Of a stretch of 64,000 nucleotides of DNA, positions 48,609-58,617 are shown in pieces. Position 1 is the first letter of the stretch. Each line of letters begins with the position of its first letter. Both the position numbers and the translations under genes were made by a program. A model generated the notes under the pieces. That model had not been told where the DNA came from, searched no databases, and saw nothing but the letters and a program-made list of their open reading frames with translations. Source of the DNA: Eremomyces bilateralis CBS 781.70 (Eukaryota > Ascomycota > Dothideomycetes > Eremomycetales > Eremomycetaceae); assembly GCF_010015585.1 (NCBI RefSeq), contig NW_022985096.1, forward strand, positions 165,916 to 229,915, in the 5' to 3' direction.

Positions 48609-49235
48609 AGCCTGGTTGTTGCTTTGTTGGCGGCTGGATCCAACCCCTTCATGCGAAGGTCATCCCCGAAAGTTTGCACGTTGTTGAGACATCATGCCGT
48701 ATGGCTGGGAGACTTCAAGACCCCGCTAGCTCATGGTTAGAGGATGGTTGGGATTGGAGGTTCATATAATCTTGACTTGCATAGTCATGGCCTGAACAAT
48801 AGGGAATGCATGTGGGAGCATTAGCCAAGCAAGCGAATAGCATTGATATAATATAACAAGATAGAAGCGAGATATGTATTTCTAGCTCTCCTTAATCATA
48901 ACACACAAGAACAATTATCACACAGGCCCATCCATCCATCCAATCCACCATGCAACGCCTCACCTCTCTCCTTCAAACGGACGACAAAATGAACCCAAAC
49001 CCTCTAGTATCATTGCATGTCCACATTTCTCTACCGCCGAACTCAAACTCCCTTTTGCAAATAGGTATCTCGGAATGGGGATTACCCCAAATAATGCGTC
49101 GCAAACCAGGCACGGCCTACCGATCATACAATCAAGGAAGACAACCGTCAACCAATCCCATACTCCCGCTCCACTCGCTGATGCAATTGCCAAAATCCAT
49201 CCCAAATCGATTGCCCTACGTCCAACCGTCACTCC
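48609..49235. other. intergenic between convergent genes
   Basis: 0.63 kb holding the 3' ends of the TMEM135-like gene and the opposing Ser/Thr/Pro-rich gene. AT-rich around 48780-48920. No other feature is seen. Confidence 0.6.
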
Positions 49236-50930
49236 TCAACCCATCCCCTGAACTATCTCCCCAACCTCCAACCCTCTCTCGCACTCTCCTCCGTCCTTCC
49301 CAATCCCCTCCTCCTCCGTCCCATCCCGCTTCCCCTCAAACCCCGCAAACAGCACCCCCTCCGGCGAACTCAGCCCCGTCGGTGGCGGCTCCGCCTCCCC
49401 ACCCGCCGTCATCCCGGGTAGGCGGCCGAGCGTCCACACCCAGTTGCGTTCGCGCTTGCGGCGCCCCGCGACGGGGGTGGTGGGGTAGGAGGGGGCCGGG
49501 GGGGAGGTGTCGGCGGCTGCAGGGGTCGGGGCAGCGGGTTGGAGAGATGGTAGATTGGGGGTGGAAGTTTGGAGAGGGAGTTGGACGGCGGGAGGGAAGG
49601 GGCAGGAGGGGGTGGTCGTGGAGGTGTTGAGGGAGAGGGATGGGAGGGGCCGGCGGGTTGTTGAGGGGGTGGAGGTGGTGAGGGCGAGGGTGGGACGGGT
49701 TGCCTGGGTCGTGGAGGTGTTGAGAGCGAGCGTCGGACGAGTTGTCGGGGTCGTGGAGGTGTTAAGGCCGAGCGTCGGACGGGTTATCGGAGCCGTAGAG
49801 GTGTTGATCGTATGTGGGATGCTGATTGGCTGAGGCACTGCATCACCCGCGGCATCCACCTCTCCCTCCGTGGTGCCGCCCATAGTACTGTCTATTTGCG
49901 TCTCTGAGCCGCCAAACGACTCCGTGGAAACCGTCAGCTCCACCTCCATCTCCGGCGCGTACAGCGAGAAATGCGACAGCGTATACACCACGTTCTCCAC
50001 CGCCTCCTCAATTGGAGTGCGGAACGTCACGCACTTCCGCCCCGTCCCCTCCCCCTCGTTCACCACATCCTGCGTCCCCGGGCTCTGCTCCGGCGATATC
50101 GGCGCGCTAACCAACAACCCCGCGCGCTTTTGGCCGCGGAACGGCGAGTTGACGAGGATGGAGCGTAGGCCGGGGGCGACGACGTATGGGGAGTGATCGG
50201 AGGCGGTGGAGAAGGTGGATGCGGTGGAGGGAGTGGAGGTGAGGGAGGGGGTGGAGAGGGGGGTGGGGGTGGAGGGGCTGGTGAGGGAGAGGGCGGTGGC
50301 GTGGAATTTTTCGGCGAGGTGGGCCGGGTCGATGCGGAGGTGGGTGGGAGAGGGGAGGATGGGGTGCGGGGATTTGGCGGAGAGGAGGGGGGAGGTGGGT
50401 GCGGTTACGTAGGCGGAGATGGGGGTGGTGGTGGAGGGGGAGAGGAAGGGGGAGGTGGAAGGGTGGATGGGTGGGGAAAGGGCATGGATGGAGAGGTTGG
50501 GTCGGTTGGGTCGACGGCGGGGAGGAGAGGTGTTTATTGAAAGGGTCGGTTTTCTATTGAACTCTCCAGTGGTGATTGTGGTGGGTTGGTCGTCGATGTC
50601 GTTTTCGCTTTCCTCTTCTTTGATAACATCCCTACTATGCCGTTCGTATGCATTGCGATAGGTGTTTTGGACGGTGGGTGAAATGGCCGACAAAGTTTCC
50701 AACCTTAGACTCGCCCCTTTGCCGAACGACCTCGAGTGCGTCGTGACGATCGAGAGATGCGGTTTCTCGCGACGTCTTGGTCGTTCCCGCGGACTCATCG
50801 CCAGAGCCGGATACGGGTAGTCTCCGGCACAGTCACGTTGAGGCAAACCTGCCAAACTCGGCGGCATTGACAATGCGGTCGCCATGGCTCGTTGCTCCGC
50901 TTCGAGTTCCACTGCCCCAGCGGCGTTCAT
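49236..50930 (-). CDS. Ser/Thr/Pro-rich protein of unknown function
   Basis: I do not recognise this gene. It is one uninterrupted frame; ATG at 50930 gives 564 residues (MNAAGAVELEAEQRAMATAL), and an in-frame ATG at 51050 would add 40. Most of the product is Ser/Thr/Pro-rich and likely disordered, but parts look conserved-type. These are SIVTTHSRSFGKGASLRLET near the start, RGQKRAGLLVSAPISPEQSP with CVTFRTPIEEAVENVVYTL in the middle, and RRKRERNWVWTLGRL near the end. A 14-residue tandem repeat (TRPTLALNTSTTPT type) lies between the last two. There is no signal peptide or membrane span. A phosphorylated scaffold or regulator is a guess only. Between about 50200 and 50480 the plus strand is a dense run of G tracts. 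Confidence 0.75.
   Translation of the reverse strand: MNAAGAVELEAEQRAMATALSMPPSLAGLPQRDCAGDYPYPALAMSPRERPRRREKPHLSIVTTHSRSFGKGASLRLETLSAISPTVQNTYRNAYERHSRDVIKEEESENDIDDQPTTITTGEFNRKPTLSINTSPPRRRPNRPNLSIHALSPPIHPSTSPFLSPSTTTPISAYVTAPTSPLLSAKSPHPILPSPTHLRIDPAHLAEKFHATALSLTSPSTPTPLSTPSLTSTPSTASTFSTASDHSPYVVAPGLRSILVNSPFRGQKRAGLLVSAPISPEQSPGTQDVVNEGEGTGRKCVTFRTPIEEAVENVVYTLSHFSLYAPEMEVELTVSTESFGGSETQIDSTMGGTTEGEVDAAGDAVPQPISIPHTINTSTAPITRPTLGLNTSTTPTTRPTLALNTSTTQATRPTLALTTSTPSTTRRPLPSLSLNTSTTTPSCPFPPAVQLPLQTSTPNLPSLQPAAPTPAAADTSPPAPSYPTTPVAGRRKRERNWVWTLGRLPGMTAGGEAEPPPTGLSSPEGVLFAGFEGKRDGTEEEGIGKDGGECERGLEVGEIVQGMG
49660..49815 (-). repeat. 42-bp in-frame tandem repeat, three to four copies
   Basis: Within the Ser/Thr/Pro-rich gene a 42-bp unit encodes NTSTTPTTRPTLAL-like repeats. 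Copies differ by a few bases (Gly/Ala, Pro/Gln, Thr/Ala changes), and a degenerate copy follows downstream in the gene. The unit length keeps the frame. Confidence 0.8.
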
Positions 50931-53900
50931 GTCAGAATCGCGTGTGGGAACCGGGGGGTTTTGAACTGGAATCTGAAGTCGAGCGAGCTGGGGTCGAGGT
51001 CGACATGGTGACTTTGTCTGAGACTCGGTGGGCTGCGAGTAAACCAACATATCCGAAAATAGACGCGCCGTTGAGGCAAGCGGCGCTTGATTTGGAGTCC
51101 GTGACAAATCCCGTCGCTAGGGTCCGATCCGCCAACACGGTCTGGTTGAGCTGAAACCACAGGCTAGACCAAACCGATCCGGGAGATTCGTGGTCAGAAG
51201 CCTCCCGAAGGTGACACGAAAACTGGCGGGAGGGGGCCAATTGTCCCGAGTTAGGATCTCAGGATACTGGAAGGCATGTATTATATCGGCAAAAGATGCG
51301 AGATGAAGTGCTTAGAAGGTGTCAGCCTGGGTCAGGACTAAGGAGGGGATCCGGTGATAGTCGAGGCCAGTCGAGGGTCGATAATCTGAAGGATCTCGTA
51401 TTCCACGGTTGGCTCGGGATAAGCTCGTATGGCCGCCAAGATGACAGTCCACGATCACAGCAAGCCGTGCAAGAAAAGCATGGCCATGAAGTGCCGTCAA
51501 GTGCCGGGATCAAAGCAAGGACAACGCCTGCTGTGGCGATCAGACAACGTGAGGCTCCGCTAAGGCGTATGAACAAGGCCGGATGGGGTATGGGAAGCCT
51601 GATGTGCAACCCAGGCTGGGGTGGTAGGATCGTCGCAATAGTGAATTGAAGGACTGTCGCAAGCAGGGTCAAAGATGATCAAAATGGACGGAGAAAGCAG
51701 GAGCTATAAGGCGACCCGCTTCACCTTGGGCATGGAGATCGACTAAGGGTCATAAATCAGGAACCGATGGGTGGAATACAAGGATGAGGAAGTTATTAGC
51801 GACTAAATAACGAGACAGCGGGCACATCAGTGGGGATTGGGGGAGAGGTCCCTTTGCGTGATTGATTCAATCATCCAGAAGGAATGAGGAGGGACTGGGA
51901 AGATACTGGGCAAGTATAATTAAGTATCATTTACCAACCAGCAGCGGTTCGACGTCTTGGCTAGGAAGAGATTCGCTGAGATCGGCCACTGACATGGTGA
52001 GAACTGGAAGGTTGCAATTGAGGAGGCGAGGGTTCTTGGAGATACTTCAGGCATTCCTAGCCTTCAGGAGGGACATTAGGTGGATCGGGGAAATGGTGGA
52101 TGAACTAGGTACCCAGTAAAGAGGAACGTCTGGAGTAAACGATACGTCCGCTGGAGACTTTCCGTAGACTTTGTTTCGAGAGAGTGAGAGAGGGAGACGA
52201 AGATGGTGGAGACAGATCAGATGTGACCTAGGAGAATTGTAGCCGCCTGGAATATCAGGCCATCGGACCAATCAGCGGTTCAGGAGGCCGGAGTTGGGTC
52301 GGAGACATTCCCTGGCCGGTTTTAGGTGCAGAAGAGTGCAGAAATTATTTTTAATGTTTCTTAAATTGGATTTGGCCGGGGCCCTCCCTGTTCTCGAAGT
52401 TAGCACACAGTCTTACTCCTCCGTTCCACACTTCCACAAGGAGTGTCCACCATTTGCCCGGTTAGCACAAATGCTCGCTTTCTGCTTGAGTTACATGCGA
52501 AGGGCTTGGGAAGTTAGGACTGGGAACTTGGATTTGGACTTGGAGTCTAGACAAGTGGCGACTGATCTCCTTTATTAATTCTATTGCCGTCATCCCAAGA
52601 GTGAAGAGTCCATCATCCATCAGTCATCATGTTGCCAAGTTACTCGAATCCGTGCTCGCTTCAAAGAAACGACTCAATTCATTATTCAATGGTTCCGTTG
52701 AATACGCACACCTATCACATTCGCCACATTGCCGCCCATACATGTCCCACTGCTCTAGGTTCAAGACGCAAGTTTGCTCAGTTTTGCCTCTGATATGCGT
52801 CGGAGTAAGACGCTGTGATACCACCACATTAGCATATCCAAACGTCTCGACCATTTCAACCGTTGGGAAACCAGTTTCTGGATCAAGAAACGTGGCCTTG
52901 GAGTGCAGTCCGTTCCAATACCCGAACAGTGAACAGGAGGTCAACTGCCGGTCGGGTGAAATGTCGGGATGAGACGTAAATGCATCGCCACAGTTTTCGT
53001 TTCTTGAGTCTGTCTCCACGGCTGATGTGCACTGCTGATGACCCGAAGATGATCTGAAAGCACCACTAACCACGCCTACTTCCTGTCAGTTCCGTTCGGA
53101 TGACAACTTGGAGTCTAGGCCCGAATGGAACTCAACAAGTACAAATAAGGTAGGATGATAGGGAAAAGAGTTTGAATGTGTCCCAAACCATTTATGCCTC
53201 ACGCAGGACGACTTGTGTTTCATGGCGCATCGTGGTTCCAAGACTCGGAAATTCATCCCTATTCAAAGGGGGCAAAGGGAAATGACGGCGTCCCGCGTCC
53301 TACTCCATCACGTCTACTCAAAATGCGAGCTTAATCGTTTACCGGTCCTAAAGCTGCGGCAAGATTCCCGTACCATTCTGACAAGACTGCGAAGGACTTC
53401 GATTGCAATAGTACACGTCCAATTTGAGACAGAGACTGTAGAGACCACGCCACCTCCAACAGCTCGCGAATATCACAGCCAATTTTGAATCTTGAAGCTA
53501 GGCATCATGAGATCCCGAGCCGGCATGGAAGCCCTCGGACCGACATGCCACCACAGGATCTGGACACCCTCCTTATTCAGGAGCCGCCAGGAACAGCGTA
53601 CTCATATTTGCCTTAAAACCCTCCACAGGCTTGTGTCAGCGTGCGTTGCGCGTCCCTACTTAAACAAGGTTTCTTCGGTCAGATTTCGGCGGGACGCGCT
53701 ACGCACGCTGACACCAAGCCTGTGGAGGATTTGAGGCAAACGAGACACACGTCAACTGCCGCCTTTGGGGACCATATCAACCCACTCGCACAGAAGACGG
53801 AATTAGAAAACGCAACTCCTCGACCAAGCGGATACGCGACATAGTAAATCTTGAAGCAAGGGTCATCGTAATCCCAAGCCAAGCATGTGTAAATTCGCCT

Positions 53901-54507
53901 GCCGACGGTCCTGTAGTTTAGGGGTCCCCTGTCCAACCACCTCCTCTTCTCCAGCCTTTCGCATGCCCATCACCACGGCGCTGGAGACGTTGTTATCCAC
54001 CCGGTAACCCCTCTGGTTCTTCCCTCTTGCTAATGCTGTCGACCGGGGAAATGGTTGAGAGCGGCACGAGCTGTGGTTGGATTCAGTCGTTGGGGCTGTG
54101 AACAAGCCAGTCAACCTCCAGAACCGGGAGATTTCGCTCGGGTGTGTCAAGGATAGGACGTCGAGTTCTTCTGGGTGGGTAGGCCTATATATTAGCCGGC
54201 ATGGATATCGTTCCGAGTGGAAAGGGCTGCGATAGCCGATACCGATGATTCGTTCGGCAGATCAGCCCGCGTCTCGTTCTATCAGAGAGAACTCGAATAG
54301 CTGAACAGAAGGCATCCTATCCTTCTCAGTACTTGCAGAAACCCGGAGATGATTTCCGGGAGTTCAGATCAGCAACAGCCCCCTGGTAATGCAATTCAAT
54401 ACTAGGAGGTAGTCAAGTCTTCTAACGAGCCTTATTCAACGGCAAAACGGAGTCACTGCTAGCATCCGAACGTCCAGTTTGTGATCCAGGTAATCCACGC
54501 ATAGAAA
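50931..54507. other. intergenic with inverted repeat
   Basis: 3.6 kb between two minus-strand genes, the longest gene-free stretch here. It holds a near-perfect hairpin at 53604-53742, with two diverged 40-bp direct repeats outside it. Elsewhere, stops occur in all frames and I see no gene. Confidence 0.5.
53604..53742. repeat. inverted repeat (hairpin), ~52-bp arms, 34-bp spacer
   Basis: The left arm (to 53656) ends GCGCGTCCC and the right arm (from 53691) starts GGGACGCGC. Both arms contain CCTCCACAGGCTTG and TGTCAGCGTGCG in opposite orientation, with few mismatches and a 1-bp indel. Just outside lie diverged direct repeats starting AATCTTGAAGC near 53488 and 53848. This may be a small TIR element or foldback remnant; no coding content. 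Confidence 0.75.
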
Positions 54508-56022
54508 TCATCGGGTGCCCTGCGACATGGTGAGCAGTTGATACCTCGAAACGCTGGAAAGGAAGTCATTCGTACGTCCTGCCTGCTTGTCCAAATCCTC
54601 ATAACCGGGCTCCATCCATTGCGACTGTGTTCCCTTCCTCCGGGACTCCCACCCAAAGTCGAACTCGACCTCCGTGGGCTCATCGTCATAGGTTTTGAGA
54701 GCTCGCACGTTCGGTCCGTTACGTGAAAAGACGTCTCGGAACGATTGGTTCACTGGGGTTGTCTTTCGGTTGGCGGTGCTGGGATTTTGGCTTCGGCTCT
54801 TGCCGTTAATCCAGGATTTGAGTGATGTGGGGATGGTTTTGACCAAGATGTGGTTCATGGCCGGCATGGATGCGCTGATGGCGCCAAACCCGAGTTCGAT
54901 CACGGCGCCGATTTGGAAGCCGATGCCATTCCCTGTGTGGATGTCAGCGCTTCTGTTCCCACACGCGATTGTATATCGCTAGTGCAGCCAATCCCTTGGA
55001 CCCGAATTATAGGTAGAGTACCTGATCAAAAGATTAGGTAGCAGGGACAGACTGAGACCGACTTACAAGATGGATCCCACGAGTGAAACACTGGATAAAC
55101 ATAGATCGTCTTCACAACCGCACCGGCGCAGGCGACGCCGCCAAAAGCGAAGACCCAGGTAACGCCGATGCGTGTCCAAAGCGGAAGTTGGAGAGACCAT
55201 ACGGTGTGGATAGGCAAAACCAGTAGCCACACGTCCGTAGCGAGATATATAACGGTTAAGACGAATATCTCCAATGCCAGATTGATCGACTTAAATCCAG
55301 CCAGTCGAACGTCCATGTCCCAGGCAGCCGAGATGGGCTTGCATGCGAAGACAAAGGCGAAGACTTGGATGATAAGCTCCAAGATGAGGAACACGACAGT
55401 ACTGTGCAGAAGTATTCGCTTGGTCATGGACGCCACGCCCATCAGTCGGTATAGGAATGCCGTGATGGAAAGCCGAATCAGGAAAATAGCGTGGAAATAG
55501 AGCATCACCCCTATGAATTCTAACTTCAATATGAGGAGTCATGGTCAGTACGGTCCTCTTAGGGTTTGACGGGGACTTCCCACAAATTGCAGCATTTTAA
55601 TCTGGTCATAAGAGACATCAAAGACATGCTGTCCGGATCCACCTTTTTTTATCAGCAAAACCATAACGATGATTGTTCCCAGAGATAAGATCTAGTTGAC
55701 AAGCCCCGTTAGTCGTATGGGAACCGGACACCGTACCACAACAACGTACCTGGCCAGGAATAATCAGCCAGTCATCCCATCCAAACATCATCCCCTTCAC
55801 TCGCTTTCGAATCCATAGTCGGAGAAACACAACGATGGTGCTAATGGCAGCGAGGCAGTAGCAGAGCACCTCAAGAGGGCGAGATTTATTCGGTGGAACA
55901 TAGTTGGGATCGAGCAACCCAGGGAGGGTGAAGTTCTTGGGGTAATCGGGAAAGGTCGCCCCATACTCGAGCAGTGCGATCAGCTTATCGGGGTCTTCCT
56001 CAAGCAGCAGTTGCAAACTCAT
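54508..56022 (-). CDS. fungal Rhod-family seven-helix membrane protein
   Basis: A 420-residue plasma-membrane-type protein of the fungal Rhod domain family (Pth11-like without a CFEM domain); members are candidate receptors but mostly uncharacterised. Exons are 56022-55750, 55691-55584, 55523-55067 and 54932-54508, with introns of 58, 60 and 134 nt; phases agree, and the last join gives DPSWNGIGFQIGAVIELGFG. Helices start at RPLEVLCYCLAAISTIVVFL, followed by the family's GWDDWLIIPGQ, then YFHAIFLIRLSITAFLYRL, an FACKPISAAWD loop, a TDVWLLVLPIHTVWSLQL stretch and a PAMNHILVKTIPTSLKSW end. The C-terminal tail is polar. A GT...AG pair near the 3' end could give an alternative last exon. A 118-bp MITE sits 239 bases upstream of the start codon. 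Confidence 0.9.
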
Positions 56023-58617
56023 TCTCTCAGTGATTGCCGAACGTCGCGGTCTTGCGTGTAGCCGAGAGGACCATCTAAGATGAAGCGGTTCTGAAGTGTT
56101 GAGAAGTTGAGACCGGCAAAAGAGGACAGACCCTTGGGATATTATATCGGCATCTTCGGCTCCTCGAGTCAGGAACAGCTGATGCGCAATGAGTAGCAAT
56201 GCCCTGCAGGGCAACATCTCGAATTGGGACAGTTTGGTGCACTTCCCCAGACGACTAGTACTGGCCCTGGTCACGAATGGGCTGGCACCCCCCCTGTTTC
56301 TTGTACATACATATCAACTCAACCTCCATTATGGCGCAGGCTAGGGGTGGGTGCCAGCCCGTTCGTGACCAGGGCCTGTACTCCGTATGTACATAGTACA
56401 CTAGTATTTCCCCAGTCAAACTCTAGTGATGCTGTGATGAAATTTCTGGGCACCAATCGTCGTCTGTCCTTCTGCTGTTCTGCATTAGAAAAAGTATACC
56501 GTAGTTTCTCGGTTTAGTTCCTGGTTAGTGTAGTGATTAGTGGCGTAGGGGGGATTTCATAGTTGGATCCAGAATGCCTCATTGAATGGTCTAAATGAGA
56601 AAGGATCTTCGCTAACCGGATCTCGCCCCGGCGAACCTACTTTTATGTATAGAGAATTCGGGATATGGGTATGGGGTTCTGCCTTCTCAGTTCTCACTTT
56701 TAGGGGGAATAGACTTTCTACCTAGTTAGTACTTAGCTTAACTTAGTAGTAGTTAGCGTATGCAAGAGTTAAACAATGGACTTACTACGTAGAAAATAAT
56801 CTAGACTTTTAAGCCTTAACTCTGGATTCTAGATTGAGTGGCGGGACAGTCAGAACTCAGAAGACCTTTCGACTTTCAGCCTTCAGGCTTCACCCTTATG
56901 TCACTGACGTGCAGATTGTTCTCCTCCATTGGAACGAACGTCGGGACTCGGGCCATCTCAAGAGCCAAGCGTTTCGCCAGAGGTGCAAATTATCAGCGAG
57001 CCTCTCCAAGGAAATGCCTGTCGTAATACGGATTACGGAGTACTGCGCGCAGATATTGATGTTGTGGTCATTGGGCCTTGAGTCTTGTCATCTTGTGAGT
57101 CCATCTTGTGTAGAAAGGATCCCCAGTTCTTTGACCTCGGGTTTGCGGGGTTTCACAAACGCGTCACGCGGTTAGCGTCCGTCGCCATACAGCGAGTATT
57201 ATGGGCAGATTTGGCAATTCACAGTTGGCACATTTAACTGGAATCCTTGTCAAGGTGGAGAGTGGAGAGTGGAGAAACTGGAGATAGACTTTTCTGGGTC
57301 GCGTTCTCTCTTTTGCTGTAATTACTGTGACCACCGATCAGGTTTCGTCTTTTCGATGACTTGCAGGAGACGAGGACTTGTCACCCCAGTTCCTGACACT
57401 GACTTGTCAGGCCGTCCCATGCGTGAGGCGACCGTTCGCTCAAACATTGCAATTCATACAGACCAGATTACCGCCAGTCTTGGAGGTGTCAGGCCCGAGT
57501 GTCCGTATCCTCGTGGTCGAGGATATACTGGAGGGTTGTGTTTAAAATCCCGGTGATGATCCGGTTGAGGGTTTCCAGCCCTGATGGACTGTTCACAGTT
57601 CCTTTGGTACCATACTACCATTCTTGTTCTCATCCTTCGTCAGTTTTTCCAGTCATATTATTGATCGTCAACCACCGAGTCTCAAAATCAATAGGTCTAC
57701 CAATGCCTGAAGCACTCGATTCACGAGCAACAAGTCGTAAAGATGAGACGAATGCTCCCCTGATATTAGGTATTGATATGGTCATACTCAACAATGGACC
57801 GATGTTTCAGTTTCAGATACTGTAATCTCGTCCGAGGCAACGAAATAATCACTCGACTGAAGAGGCACGGTATTAGTGCTCAGCCAATACGATGGGCTCT
57901 GCAATTTATATACCACTTCCTATTCTCCATCATATTGTTCTTACACAAACTGCTGTTTTTGGAGGCAAATTTAGTAACACACAACGTTCCTCCGCATTAT
58001 ATTTGATAACTACGGTATTGACTATCCACAGAAGAAGTATGCCCATCTTCGTACACCTAAGAACGAGAAGCTCAAATTTCAACTCCAAAATTCGAGGAGA
58101 GGTTGGAGGTGCTGGAGCCACGTTCGGGCGATCAATTCCGTGCTCAGATATATCTCGGTGAACACGTTCAGGTACTGTGCTAACTGCCGGTGCCCTAAGT
58201 TACAGGGCTAGAGTTATCCATGAGACAGTGAAACCCCTCCCTTATATCGAGGATACTATGGGTGATTTTCGGTAGGATGAAAGGAATTTAGTGCTACAGC
58301 CATGTATCGGTGGAGTCGTGGAGAGGTCGGAATATCTGTATGTGTTACTAGACTTGCGGATTCTCAAAGGAGACGGAATTCTGGGACGTGAACGGAAAGT
58401 CTAGGATTGTCATGTTTATATTAAAGTCGCGGCATCCGATGTAAACAGCCGATAGACCACTGAATAGGCAAACGATTTTTCTGCGTCATTGTTGCAGCAT
58501 CACAATCCAATCAACGTACGATACTCCATCCATACATCGATGGCACTGCGGTAAGTAGTTGAATATATCACCCGTCCCAGAATCGTCTAGCCACAACCCT
58601 AAAAGTCCAACACTGTT
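56023..58617. other. intergenic with a MITE, AT-rich
   Basis: 2.6 kb between two minus-strand genes. It holds the MITE at 56261-56378 and two TACTCCGTA-type 9-mers (56379-56387 and 57034-57042). From about 56690 it is AT-rich with TTAGTA-type strings. I see no gene. Confidence 0.55.
56261..56378. mobile_element. 118-bp MITE with ~35-bp terminal inverted repeats and TA flanks
   Basis: The left end reads CTGGCCCTGGTCACGAATGG and the reverse complement of the right end reads CAGGCCCTGGTCACGAACGG. The match continues through GGCTGGCACCC, about 33 of 35 positions. Both ends are flanked by TA, the target duplication of Tc1/mariner elements. There is no coding room in the 50-bp centre. A non-autonomous Tc1/mariner-type miniature element is the simplest reading; the high arm identity suggests it is fairly recent. 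Confidence 0.75.

Noticed and set aside
48950-49630. 226-codon plus-strand open frame
   Set aside because: Largely antisense to the Ser/Thr/Pro-rich gene and low-complexity; best explained as a shadow of biased composition.
24953-52560. Shared 16-mer TGGAGTCTAGACAAGT at about 24955 and 52540
   Set aside because: One 16-base match between two places is about what chance gives in 64 kb, and the flanks do not match.
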